NCBI RefSeq assembly: GCF_030815415.1
Contig: NZ_JAUSWW010000001.1
Coordinates: 8,432,001-8,496,000 of the forward strand
Length of the DNA stretch: 64,000 nt
Source of the DNA: Streptomyces canus
Lineage (GTDB): Bacteria; Actinomycetota; Actinomycetes; Streptomycetales; Streptomycetaceae
Reading direction: 5' to 3'
Positions 47,048 through 54,988 of this stretch are shown here, piece by piece; the stretch's first letter is position 1, and each line of letters begins with the position of its first letter. Both the position numbers and the translations under genes were made by a program. The notes beneath the pieces were generated by a model. The model had not been told where the DNA came from. It made no database searches and saw only the letters and a program-made list of their open reading frames with translations.

Positions 47048-47072
47048 CGTCAGGCGCGGGTGGTCTGTGGCC

Positions 47073-47129
47073 GGTCGCGCCCGCGCGGCGGTAGTCGCAC
47101 ATCGACACAGCCCCGCGACCCTCAGGGCG
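47073..47129 (+). repeat. dispersed post-stop repeat, copy 4
   Basis: GGTCGCGCCCGCGCGGCGGT, AGTCGCACATCGACACAGCC and CCGCGACCCTCAGGGCGTC. It begins 25 bases after the DedA stop. The hairpin is shorter (GACCCT/AGGGCG...) than in copies 1 and 2. Convergent partner: gamma-carbonic anhydrase. Confidence 0.75.
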
Positions 47130-47144
47130 TCGGTCTAGCCGGGT

Positions 47145-47672
47145 CTAGCCGTGGATTTCTCCGTGAGCCTTCGCCAGGTCCGAGTACAGGGTGCCGTTGA
47201 GCGTCACTCCCTGCTTCTCCTCTTCCGTCAGCTCACGCCTCACCTTCGCCGGTACGCCTGCCACCAGTGACCCCGGCGGCACCTGCATCCCCTGCGGGAC
47301 CAGTGCCTGTGCCGCCACCAGCGACCCCGCGCCGATCACCGCGCCGTTCAGCACGGTCGCGCCCATCCCGATCAGACAGTCGTCCTCGACCGTCGCCCCG
47401 TGCACCACCGCGTTGTGCCCCACCGACACCCGCTCGCCGATCGTCACGGGGAACCCCGGGTCGGCGTGCAGGGTGCAGTTGTCCTGGATGTTGCTCCGCG
47501 CGCCGACGGAGATCCGCTCGACGTCGCCGCGGGCCACGGCGCCGTACCAGACGCTCGCCCCCGCCTCCAGCGTCACATCGCCGATCACCGAGGCGGTGGG
47601 GGCCACGAAGGCCTCGCCGTCGATCTCCGGTTCCCGGCCGCCGATGCCCGTGATCAACGCCTTGTGCGTCAT
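47145..47672 (-). CDS. gamma-carbonic-anhydrase-like protein
   Basis: 175 aa left-handed beta-helix. FVAPTASVIGDVTLEAGASVWYGAVARGDVERISVGARSNIQDNCTLHADPGFP and VGHNAVVHGATVEDDCLIGMGATVLNGAVIG show the hexapeptide rungs and the His ligands (TLHAD, VGHNAVVHG) of the YrdA/PaaY family. It is either a carbonic anhydrase or a CoA-linked relative. ATG at 47672 with the divergent acyltransferase gene 110 bases away. Confidence 0.9.
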   Translation of the reverse strand: MTHKALITGIGGREPEIDGEAFVAPTASVIGDVTLEAGASVWYGAVARGDVERISVGARSNIQDNCTLHADPGFPVTIGERVSVGHNAVVHGATVEDDCLIGMGATVLNGAVIGAGSLVAAQALVPQGMQVPPGSLVAGVPAKVRRELTEEEKQGVTLNGTLYSDLAKAHGEIHG

Positions 47673-47781
47673 CGCCTGCTCCTCGTCGTCGCTGACACCG
47701 GCACCGTACGCCACGCGCGTGGGGCGAAGATCACAGGCCCGGTCACCCAGCGCCCCACCGCACCGTGAGTACGGTGACCTC

Positions 47782-48534
47782 GTGCCGAAGAAGAACACGT
47801 TCTCATCCTGGTGTCGCAGCCTCGCGCAGCGTGCCGTCCACGCGGGCTGGGCCTGGGTGCAGCGCACGGGTTCCGTGACCGCCGAGCACCCGGGACGGTT
47901 CCGCTTCGGCGCGCTGGGCGAGCACTCGCGGCTCGCGTTTCCGCTCGGCACGGTCTTCGGGGAGCCGTGGATCACGCTGGGTTCGCACTGCATCGTCGGT
48001 GAGCAGGTGACCCTGACCGCCGGTCTGATGCCCGACCTGGACCTCGGTCCGGAACCGATCCTGCGGATCGGGGACGGTGTCGTCCTCGGCCGCGGCAGTC
48101 ATGTCATCGCCGACACGACGGTCACCATCGGCAGCGACTGCTACTTCGGGCCCTATGTGTATGTCACGTCCACGAACCACTCCTACGACGATCCCCACGA
48201 GCCCATCGGCAAGCAGTGGCCGCGCATGGAGCCGGTGGAGATCGGCCCCGGCTGCTGGATCGGCACCGGCGCCGTGATCCTGCCGGGGGCGCGGATCGGG
48301 CGGAACGTCGTCGTGGCGGCCGGGGCGGTGGTGCGCGGTGCGGTGCCCGACCACGCCGTGGTGGCGGGGGCGCCCGCCAGGGTCGTACGGCGATGGACGC
48401 CCGAGGACGGCTGGCAGCCGCCGCTTCGGACCCCGGCGCCCCGGCCGATCCCCGAGGGGGTCACGCCGGAGCAGCTCAACGCGCTGGCCGGGCTGGACGA
48501 GGAGAGCGCGGCGAAACTCGCCGAGCTGGACTGA
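47782..48534 (+). CDS. hexapeptide-repeat acyltransferase
   Basis: 250 aa. RSLAQRAVHAGWAWVQRTGSV then LGSHCIVGEQVTLTAGLMPDL, ILRIGDGVVLGRGSHVIADTTVTIGSDCYFGPYVYVTSTNHSYDD, and VEIGPGCWIGTGAVILPGARIGRNVVVAAGAV are left-handed beta-helix rungs with the catalytic His-like NHSY loop of NodL/LacA-type acetyltransferases. The helical extension at each end is unusual. Acceptor unknown. GTG start; no strong ribosome site. Confidence 0.83.
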   Translation: MPKKNTFSSWCRSLAQRAVHAGWAWVQRTGSVTAEHPGRFRFGALGEHSRLAFPLGTVFGEPWITLGSHCIVGEQVTLTAGLMPDLDLGPEPILRIGDGVVLGRGSHVIADTTVTIGSDCYFGPYVYVTSTNHSYDDPHEPIGKQWPRMEPVEIGPGCWIGTGAVILPGARIGRNVVVAAGAVVRGAVPDHAVVAGAPARVVRRWTPEDGWQPPLRTPAPRPIPEGVTPEQLNALAGLDEESAAKLAELD

Positions 48535-48545
48535 TCCGGGGACGC

Positions 48546-49403
48546 TCAGCCGGTCGCCAGCAGCAGTGTGCCCACCAGGGCCAGGCCGGCGCCGGCCGCC
48601 TGGACGGCCCGCAGCCGTTCGCTGAGGAAACCGCGTGCGGCGAGGGCGGTCACCACGGGGTAGAGCGAGGCGAGCACCGCGGCCACGGTGACCGGGCCCA
48701 GTCCGGCAGCGACCGCGTAGGTGCCGTTCGCCGCGACGTCCGCGAGGCCGACGAAGGCCAGCGCCGGGAACGAGGCCCAGGGGAAACCGCCCGCCGGGAG
48801 CGCCGGGGCGCCCTTGCGGACCGAGGCGTACAGGACGGCGCCGCCCACGGCGACGTTCACCACACGCTGCACGAAGAGCGCGAGGAACAGGCCGGTGACC
48901 GTGGTGGACGCCTCCGCGATCAGGGCGAACACCGTGCCGAAGCCGAACGCCGCGACCAGGGTGAGCAGGATGGTCCGCCGCTGCACGGGGGCGCCCCGGA
49001 GTTGCGGGCCGCCCGCGAGGACGACACCGAGGACGGCGACCCCGATCCCCGCGAACTGCGCCGGACCAGGGCGCTCACCCAGGAAGAGCCCCACGCCGAC
49101 CGGGACGGCCACGCCGAGGGTGCCGAGCGGGGAGACCACGCCCATCGGGCCCAGGGCGAGCGCCTTGTAGAAGCAGATCAGGCCGACGGGGCCGACGAGT
49201 CCGGCGGCGACCGCGAACCACAGCCGCGGCCCGGCCTCGCTCCAGCCGCCGGTGGCGACCACGGTCACGCCGAGCACGACCGCCGCGATCGCCTGTGAGA
49301 CGACCACCACCGTGAGCGCGGGGATGCGCCGGGCCAGCAGTCCGCCGCCGAAGTCGGCCAGCCCCCACAGGAGGCTGCTGGCCAGGGCGAAGAATGCTGT
49401 CAC
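48546..49403 (-). CDS. EamA/DMT-family exporter
   Basis: 285 aa, about ten helices. FFALASSLLWGLADFGGGLLA opens; FLGERPGPAQFAGIGVAVLG closes repeat one; SERLRAVQAAGAGLALVGTLLL repeat two. GTG at 49403 gives MTAFFALASS. It is divergent from an XRE-cupin regulator that probably controls it, hinting at an amino-acid- or metabolite-like substrate. Confidence 0.88.
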   Translation of the reverse strand: MTAFFALASSLLWGLADFGGGLLARRIPALTVVVVSQAIAAVVLGVTVVATGGWSEAGPRLWFAVAAGLVGPVGLICFYKALALGPMGVVSPLGTLGVAVPVGVGLFLGERPGPAQFAGIGVAVLGVVLAGGPQLRGAPVQRRTILLTLVAAFGFGTVFALIAEASTTVTGLFLALFVQRVVNVAVGGAVLYASVRKGAPALPAGGFPWASFPALAFVGLADVAANGTYAVAAGLGPVTVAAVLASLYPVVTALAARGFLSERLRAVQAAGAGLALVGTLLLATG

Positions 49404-49436
49404 GGGGCGCCTCGCAGTACAGTTCGGTGAACGATC

Positions 49437-49469
49437 GGGTGCACCTCACCGTAGTTCAGCAGGGTGCAC
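49437..49469. promoter_or_regulatory. direct repeat in DMT/XRE-cupin divergent region
   Basis: GGGTGCAC at 49437-49444 and again at 49462-49469, 25 bp apart. A CAGAAT-like -10 is at 49480-49485 upstream of the regulator start. Possible binding sites of the XRE-cupin regulator. Confidence 0.4.
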
Positions 49470-49496
49470 TGTGTCATACAGAATATTGGACGTGAT

Positions 49497-50069
49497 GTGT
49501 CGGATCTCGATCTGCTGACCCAGTCCCTGGCGCGCAATGTCAAGCGCTGGCGGACCGAACGCGGCTTCACCCTCGACGCGCTCGCCGCACGCGCCGGAGT
49601 CAGCCGCGGCATGCTCATCCAGATCGAACAGGCCCGGACCAATCCGAGCATCGGCACGGTCGTGAAGATCGGCGACGCCCTCGGGGTCAGCGTCACCACC
49701 CTGCTCGACTACGAGCAGGGCCCGAAGGTGCGCATCGTCCCGCCCGAGCAGGTCGTCCGGCTGTGGCACACCGACGCGGGCAGCTACAGCAAGCTCCTCG
49801 CGGGCACGGAGGCCCCCGGCCCACTGGAGATGTGGGCGTGGAAGCTCATGCCGGGTGAGAGCAGCTCCTCCGATCCGCACCCGGTCGGCACGGTCGAGAT
49901 CGCCCATGTCACGGCCGGCGAACTGACCCTCACCGTCGACGGTGTCGAGTACCGCGTCCCGGCCGGTTCCAGCGTCACCTTCGAGGCCAACGCCTCGCAC
50001 ACCTACGGCAATCAGGGTGACGTCCCGATGGAACTGCTGCTGGCCATCTCGGTGCCGGCCGCCCCCTGA
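49497..50069 (+). CDS. XRE-family regulator with cupin domain
   Basis: 190 aa. HTH at residues about 10-65 (NVKRWRTERGFTLDALAARAGVSRGMLIQIEQARTNPSIG), followed by a cupin (MWAWKLMPGESSSSDPHPVGTVEIAHVTAGELTLTVDG...RVPAGSSVTFEANASHTYGN). Family members regulate amino-acid or polyamine metabolism and transport in response to a small ligand bound in the barrel. It probably controls the divergent DMT exporter. GTG start. Confidence 0.9.
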   Translation: MSDLDLLTQSLARNVKRWRTERGFTLDALAARAGVSRGMLIQIEQARTNPSIGTVVKIGDALGVSVTTLLDYEQGPKVRIVPPEQVVRLWHTDAGSYSKLLAGTEAPGPLEMWAWKLMPGESSSSDPHPVGTVEIAHVTAGELTLTVDGVEYRVPAGSSVTFEANASHTYGNQGDVPMELLLAISVPAAP

Positions 50070-50089
50070 ACGGCTGTTAACGTGCGGCC

Positions 50090-50647
50090 ATGGACGCACC
50101 CATCGGACACTTCGACAACGCCCGGCCCGCCCCCGACTGCCTCGACGAGCTGACCGCCCCCGTCGCGGACGCCGTACGCCGCTGGAGCGGCAGCGTCCCC
50201 GCCGAGCAGATCGTCTATGTCGAGACCGACCCGCAGTGGGCCGACACGGCCGTCTTCGTGCAGCACTACGGGCAGGAGCTGCTCGAACAGTCCGCGAACT
50301 GCGTCGTCGTCGCGGGCAAGCGCGGCGGAGAGTCCCAACTGGCCGCCTGTGTCGTCCTGTCCACCACCCGCGTCGACGTCAACGGCGTGGTGCGCCGCCA
50401 ACTCGGCTCCCGCAAGGCCTCGTTCGCCTCGATGGACACGGCGACGGGGGAGAGCGGCATGGAGTACGGCGGCATCACCCCGGTGGGACTCCCCGCCGAC
50501 TGGCCCGTGCTGGTGGACTCGGCCGTCGTCGACCTGCCGTACGTCCTGGTGGGCAGCGGACGACGGCGCGGCAAGCTGCTGGTGCCGGGGAAAGCGTTCG
50601 CGGAGCTGCCCGGCGCGGTGGTGCTGGAGGGGCTCGGGATCGCCTGA
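50090..50647 (+). CDS. YbaK/aminoacyl-tRNA deacylase-domain protein
   Basis: 185 aa. NCVVVAGKRGGESQLAACVVL, ASFASMDTATGESGMEYGGITPVGL and LVPGKAFAELPGAVVLEGLG are the YbaK/ProXp fold: a Lys-bearing strand, the GxxxGGITPxGL loop and a closing helix. Such domains remove misacylated amino acids from tRNA. This one has a 15-residue N-terminal extension; the amino acid it edits is unknown. It follows the regulator by 20 bases on the same strand. Confidence 0.87.
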   Translation: MDAPIGHFDNARPAPDCLDELTAPVADAVRRWSGSVPAEQIVYVETDPQWADTAVFVQHYGQELLEQSANCVVVAGKRGGESQLAACVVLSTTRVDVNGVVRRQLGSRKASFASMDTATGESGMEYGGITPVGLPADWPVLVDSAVVDLPYVLVGSGRRRGKLLVPGKAFAELPGAVVLEGLGIA

Positions 50648-50657
50648 GTACCCGAGC

Positions 50658-51677
50658 TCAGGCCGCGGCGTGATGGGCGAGGGTGTGATGCGGGTCGTCC
50701 TCGCCCGGCAGCGGTGCGGGGTCGGCGTGCACCAGGGCCGCGGTGAGCCGGGGGACCGCGTGCAGCAGGGCGTGCTCGGCCTCGACGGCCACCGCATGGG
50801 ACTGACGTACCGTCATGTCGCCGTCGACGACCACCGCGACCTCGGCGCGCAGCCGGTGCCCGATCCAGCGCAGCCGCAGCTCACCGACCTCGCGCACGCC
50901 CTCGACCTCCCGCAGGGCATGCTCGGCCCGGTCGACGAGCGCCGGGTCGACGGCGTCCATCACCCGCCGGAACACCTCGCGCGCCGCGTCCCGCAGTACG
51001 AGAGCGATGGCGGCGGTGATCGCCAACCCCACGACGGGGTCGGCGAGTTGCCAGCCCAGGGCCGAACCGCCCGCCCCCAGCAGCACGGCCAGTGACGTGA
51101 ATCCGTCCGTGCGGGCGTGCAGTCCGTCCGCGACGAGCGCGGCCGAGCCGATGTCCCGGCCGACCCGGATCCGGTACCGGGCCACCCACTCGTTGCCCGC
51201 GAAGCCGACGAGCGCGGCGACGGCGACCGCCGGGACGTGCTGGACGGGACGCGGGTCGAGGAGCCGCTCGATCGCCGTCCACCCGGCGAACGCCGCCGAC
51301 GCGGCGATCGTCAGCACGATCGCGATGCCCGCGAGATCCTCCGCCCGCCCGTACCCGTAGGTGAAACGCCGCGTCGCCGCACGTCGGCCGAGCACGAACG
51401 CGATCCCCAGCGGCACGGCGGTCAGCGCGTCCGCGGTGTTGTGCACGGTGTCCCCGAGCAGTGCGACCGACCCGGACATCACCACCACGACCGCCTGCGC
51501 CGCCGCCGTCACGCCGAGCACCGCGAGCGAGACCCACAGGGCGCGCATGCCGCGCGCCGAGGACTCCAGGGCGGAGTCCAGCTTGTCGGCGCTCTCGTGG
51601 GAGTGGGGGGTGAGGAGATGGCCGAGGCGGTGGCGCAGCCCCGCATGCCGGTGATGGTGGTGGTGTCGGTCGCTCAC
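50658..51677 (-). CDS. cation diffusion facilitator (CDF) transporter
   Basis: 339 aa, six helices. The Zn/Co-transport sites are evident: ALLGDTVHNTADALTAVP (HxxxD) and VADGLHARTDGFTSLAVLLG (HxxxD). A His-rich N-terminus (MSDRHHHHHRH) binds metal, and a C-terminal ferredoxin-like domain follows (REVEGVREVGELRLRWIGHRLRAEV). It probably exports zinc and is divergent from an ArsR/SmtB regulator with an inverted repeat over its start. Confidence 0.93.
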   Translation of the reverse strand: MSDRHHHHHRHAGLRHRLGHLLTPHSHESADKLDSALESSARGMRALWVSLAVLGVTAAAQAVVVVMSGSVALLGDTVHNTADALTAVPLGIAFVLGRRAATRRFTYGYGRAEDLAGIAIVLTIAASAAFAGWTAIERLLDPRPVQHVPAVAVAALVGFAGNEWVARYRIRVGRDIGSAALVADGLHARTDGFTSLAVLLGAGGSALGWQLADPVVGLAITAAIALVLRDAAREVFRRVMDAVDPALVDRAEHALREVEGVREVGELRLRWIGHRLRAEVAVVVDGDMTVRQSHAVAVEAEHALLHAVPRLTAALVHADPAPLPGEDDPHHTLAHHAAA

Positions 51678-51732
51678 GTCGTTGCCCTTCCGGTGCGCGA
51701 TGGTGGACGCGGGAAGCCCACGACGTCATTAT

Positions 51733-51748
51733 GTGCGTATGAGCGCAC
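51733..51748. promoter_or_regulatory. ArsR/SmtB operator candidate
   Basis: GTGCG-TATGAG-CGCAC, a perfect 5-bp inverted repeat, flanked by further A/T-type matches (ATG..CGCACGCAT). It overlaps the ArsR start codon and lies 55 bases before the CDF start, allowing control of both. Confidence 0.55.
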
Positions 51749-52098
51749 GCATGCACCTATCACCTGCGCATCATGCGCACCCGCGTACTCCCGGCGACGA
51801 ACAGTTCGCCCTCGCCGCCGAACTCCTCGCCCTCCTCGGCGACCGCACCCGCCTCGCCCTGCTGCACGCGCTGACGACCGGAGAGGCCGATGTCACGACC
51901 CTCACGGAAGCCTGCGGAGCGGCGCGTCCCGCGGTCAGCCAGCACCTGGCCCGGTTGCGGCTGGCGGGGCTGGTGACCACACGGAAAGAGGGACGACGGG
52001 TGATCTACGCACTGCGGGACGGGCATCTGCGACGGCTGGTGGACGAGGCGCTCAGTGTGGCGGACCACCGGCTCGACGACCGGCCGGTGCACGACTGA
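51739..52098 (+). CDS. ArsR/SmtB-family metalloregulator
   Basis: 119 aa winged helix. AELLALLGDRTRLALLHALTTGEADVTTLTEACGAARPAVSQHLARLRLAGLVTTRKEGRRVIYALRDGHLRRLVDEALSVADHRLDD. The C-terminal helix contains DEALSVADHRLDD (Asp and His) like the alpha-5 zinc site (DxHxxxxxHxxE) of CzrA/SmtB, only partly conserved. Probable repressor of the divergent CDF exporter. Confidence 0.9.
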   Translation: MSARMHLSPAHHAHPRTPGDEQFALAAELLALLGDRTRLALLHALTTGEADVTTLTEACGAARPAVSQHLARLRLAGLVTTRKEGRRVIYALRDGHLRRLVDEALSVADHRLDDRPVHD

Positions 52099-52104
52099 GA
52101 CGGC

Positions 52105-53328
52105 TCAGTACCCGGACCCCTTGCCCAGGTACTGCTCCGCGAAGGCCGACGCCGCGGACGGCGAGCCGAAGAGGCGGCGCAGACGGGCCAGGGTGGTGCC
52201 CGCGCGGTAGGGGTCGCCGGAGGAGGTGCCGTGGTAGATGTCGGAGAGCCACTGGGAGAACTCCTGGTAGTCCCAGACCCGGCCCAGGCATGCGGCCGAG
52301 TAGCCGGACAGGCCCGTGCCGTCGCCCTTGCCGAGCTGTGCGACCAGCGCGTCGCCGAGCACGAACGCGTCGTGCAGGGCGAGGTTCATGCCCTTCGCCG
52401 CGATGGGCGCCGTGAGATGGGCGGCGTCCCCGGCGAGGAAGAGACGGCCGAACACCATCGGCTCGACGACATAGCTGTGCATGTCGAGGACGCGCTTCTC
52501 GATCAGCCGGCCCTCCGTGAGGGGCGGTGCGCCCGCCGCCCCCAGGCGCTCCCGCAGCTCCGACCAGACGCGGTCGTGCGACCAGTTCTCCGGGTCGTCG
52601 CCCGGCGGGCACTCCAGGTAGTAGCGGGTCACCTCGGGGCTGCGGGCCATGTGGCCGGCGAAGCCGTTCGGGTGCATGCCGAACACCACGCAGTCGTTGG
52701 ACGGCGGGGCCTCGGCGAGCAGCGCCAGCCAGCCGATGCCGTAGTCGAAGCGGGAGACGTGCGCGCGCTCCGGCGTCAGTACGGCGCGGGTCGCGCCGCG
52801 TGCACCGTCACAGCCCGCGACGAAGTCGCAGCGGATCAGCACCCGTTCGCCCGACTCCGGGTCCGTGTACGACACCGCCGGGCGGTCGGTGTCCAGGTCG
52901 TGCAGCTCCACGTCCCGCACGCCGAACCGTATGTCGCCGCCGCGCACGTCGGCGTACTCGCGCACCAGGTCGGTCACCAGCAACTGCTGCGGATAGATCC
53001 AGTGGTGATGGCCCGTCAGCTCGGCGTACTCGAACCGGTACCGCTCCCCGCCGAACCGGAACTCGCACTCGGCGTGCCGCTGCGCCCGCTCCAGCAGGCT
53101 CACCGCGAGGCCCCGCTCCTCCAGACCGCGTACGGCCCACTCCTCCAGAACCCCGGCCCGCGGCCGCCGCTCGATGAACTCTCGGGTCTCGATCTCCAGG
53201 ACCACACAGTCGAGGGAGGCGGCCCGCAGAATGTTCCCGATGGTCAGCCCCGCGGGCCCGGCGCCGATGACGACGACCGGACTGCGGTGTACGGCACCGG
53301 AGTTGGAGCGGGGGGTGGGGGAAGTCAT
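52105..53328 (-). CDS. pobA: 4-hydroxybenzoate 3-monooxygenase
   Basis: 407 aa flavoprotein that turns 4-hydroxybenzoate to protocatechuate using NAD(P)H. VVVIGAGPAGLTIGNIL (FAD fold), RPRAGVLEEWAVRGL, HHHWIYPQQLLVTDLV, GCDGARGATRAVL (DG) and LFLAGDAAHLTAPIAAKGMNLALHDAF (GD) plus MHPNGFAGHMARS follow PobA along its length. It stands alone: no pobR or protocatechuate genes nearby. Ends 6 bases from the convergent ArsR gene. Confidence 0.94.
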   Translation of the reverse strand: MTSPTPRSNSGAVHRSPVVVIGAGPAGLTIGNILRAASLDCVVLEIETREFIERRPRAGVLEEWAVRGLEERGLAVSLLERAQRHAECEFRFGGERYRFEYAELTGHHHWIYPQQLLVTDLVREYADVRGGDIRFGVRDVELHDLDTDRPAVSYTDPESGERVLIRCDFVAGCDGARGATRAVLTPERAHVSRFDYGIGWLALLAEAPPSNDCVVFGMHPNGFAGHMARSPEVTRYYLECPPGDDPENWSHDRVWSELRERLGAAGAPPLTEGRLIEKRVLDMHSYVVEPMVFGRLFLAGDAAHLTAPIAAKGMNLALHDAFVLGDALVAQLGKGDGTGLSGYSAACLGRVWDYQEFSQWLSDIYHGTSSGDPYRAGTTLARLRRLFGSPSAASAFAEQYLGKGSGY

Positions 53329-53337
53329 CCGAGCATT

Positions 53338-54258
53338 ATGTCGCGCGACGGTGACACCGGCGCCTGCAAGGTGCGCCGGCGCGAGGGCGACCGGATCCTG
53401 ACCGCGACCCGGGGCACCACCGTCGAGCACTGGTCGTCCGTCGAGCGCAAGCCCTTCTACCACTTCCGGCCCGGCCTGCCGCTGCTGACACTGGCCCCGC
53501 CGGGCTGCTCGTTCCGCTGCGACCACTGCGTCAACCACCGTGTCTCCCAGTACGGCAGGGACCCCGACAGCCGCGTCGCCCCGCGCGACACGGACCCCGA
53601 GGCGCTGGTGCGGAACGCGGTGGAGCGGGGCGGCGGCATCGCCCTGTCGTACTCCGAGCCCTCCCTCGCGGCCGAGCTGACCCTCGAACTCGGCGCGCAC
53701 GCGCGGACGTCGGGCGTCCCGGTGGTCTGGAAGAGCAACGGCTTCCTCACCCCCGAAGCCGTGGAGCGCGTCGCGCCGGTCCTCGCCGCCGTCAACAACG
53801 ACCTCAAGGCGGCCGGCGAGGAGGAGCACCGCCGGCTCACGGGCGCGCCGCTCGCCCCGGTCCTGGAGACGATCCTGTCGCTGAAGGACGCCGGGGTGTG
53901 GGTGGAGATCAGCACACCGCTGATCCCCGGGACCAGCGCCGAGGACGAACAGCTCGCGAGGATCGCCGAGTTCGTCGCCGGGCTCGGCCCCGACACCCCC
54001 TGGCATCTGCTGCGCTTCACCCCGACCTACCGGATGCACCGCCAACGGCCCACCTCACCGGAGCGGTTGGGGCGCGCGATGCGCATCGGACGGGGCGCGG
54101 GACTGCGGTACGTGTACGTCGAGCGGGCGCTGAGCCCAGAAGGACGCGCCACCCGATGCCCGGGGTGTACATCAACGCGTGCGGGGGGCAGGGGTGGTCA
54201 GGAACTCCGGCCGGTCAGCCGAGCCTGGGGATCTCGATGGCCGGGCAGCGGTCCATGA
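53338..54258 (+). CDS. radical SAM protein (pyruvate-formate-lyase-activating-like)
   Basis: 306 aa. PPGCSFRCDHCVNH holds the CxxxCxxC cluster motif, and the family core follows: SYSEPSLAAELTLELG, WKSNGFLTPEAVERV, NNDLKAAGEEEHRRLTG, VEISTPLIPGTSAEDE. It is of the AmmeMemoRadiSam/PflA-like group without adjacent partner genes. The C-terminal TRCPGCTSTRAGG begins like a zinc-ribbon, but the last about 25 residues are unlike homologues in my memory and overlap the convergent CoA-binding gene by 44 bases. Confidence 0.83.
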   Translation: MSRDGDTGACKVRRREGDRILTATRGTTVEHWSSVERKPFYHFRPGLPLLTLAPPGCSFRCDHCVNHRVSQYGRDPDSRVAPRDTDPEALVRNAVERGGGIALSYSEPSLAAELTLELGAHARTSGVPVVWKSNGFLTPEAVERVAPVLAAVNNDLKAAGEEEHRRLTGAPLAPVLETILSLKDAGVWVEISTPLIPGTSAEDEQLARIAEFVAGLGPDTPWHLLRFTPTYRMHRQRPTSPERLGRAMRIGRGAGLRYVYVERALSPEGRATRCPGCTSTRAGGRGGQELRPVSRAWGSRWPGSGP

Positions 54259-54622
54259 CCATCTCCAGACCGGCTGCCCGGGTGCGCTCGTACGCGGCCT
54301 CGTCGATCACTCCGAGCTGGTACCAGACGGCCTTGGCGCCCTTCGTGACGGCCTCGTCGGCGACGGCACCGGCGAGGTCGCTGTTGACGAACACGTCCAC
54401 GACGTCGACGTCGAAGGGGATCGCCTCCAGCGAGGGGTAGCCCTGCTCGCCGTGGACCGTCTCCGCCTTGGGGTGCACGGGCACGATGCGCTTGCCGTAC
54501 CGCTGGAGCACGTCCGCGACGCCGTAGGCCGCGCGCCGCTGGTTCGACGACAGGCCCACGATCGCCCAGGTGTCGCCGCTCTCGGTGAGGATCTTGCGGA
54601 TCGTTGCTGGGTCGCCGTACAC
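54215..54622 (-). CDS. CoA-binding domain protein (YccU-like)
   Basis: 135 aa. TWAIVGLSSNQRRAAYGVADVLQRYGKRIVPVHPKAETVHGEQGYPSLEAIPFDVDVVDVFVNSDLAGAVADEAVTKGAKAVWYQLGVIDEAAY is the Rossmann-like CoA-binding fold. GTG 54622 has AAGGAGG at an ideal gap. Function unsettled. Convergent with the radical-SAM gene. Confidence 0.9.
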   Translation of the reverse strand: MYGDPATIRKILTESGDTWAIVGLSSNQRRAAYGVADVLQRYGKRIVPVHPKAETVHGEQGYPSLEAIPFDVDVVDVFVNSDLAGAVADEAVTKGAKAVWYQLGVIDEAAYERTRAAGLEMVMDRCPAIEIPRLG

Positions 54623-54988
54623 GCTCGGCCTCCTTGAAAGTCCTGCCAGGGCTGATGTGCGCGACAACAGCGGACCGGGCACCGGGATTCCCGCGGCTCT
54701 CCCGGAGCGCAACGCGGGACACCGCGGACCTTCACCGGAGCACGGGCCGGATCCTCGATCACGCGGACCCGCGCAACCCCGATGGCGACGGAGGCGGCCC
54801 GGCACGAGTGTCGGGCCCTGCGGCGCTGTCCCCCCCATCGCCGACCACGGCCTGGTCGGAGACCTCCAGACGGCGGCGACCGGGCGGAGCGCTGAGTCGG
54901 CACGTACCGTTCCTCAGGACTCCGCCACCCTGACCGGAATCCGCGCCACCTGACTGCGCACGACCCCGACCCCGCCTACGCTCACTCC
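54623..54988. other. 366-bp gap without a recognised gene
   Basis: Contains the ribosome site of the CoA-binding gene and, near 54950-54988, the promoter region of the CysS-like gene. Reading frames here (for example a 109-codon plus frame at 54604-54933) have Arg/Pro/Ser-rich, non-gene-like composition. No repeat or hairpin of note was found. Confidence 0.5.

Noticed and set aside
54604..54933. 109-codon ORF in the gap after the CoA-binding gene
   Set aside because: Arg/Ser/Pro-rich, overlaps the CoA-binding start, no ribosome site and no recognisable domain.
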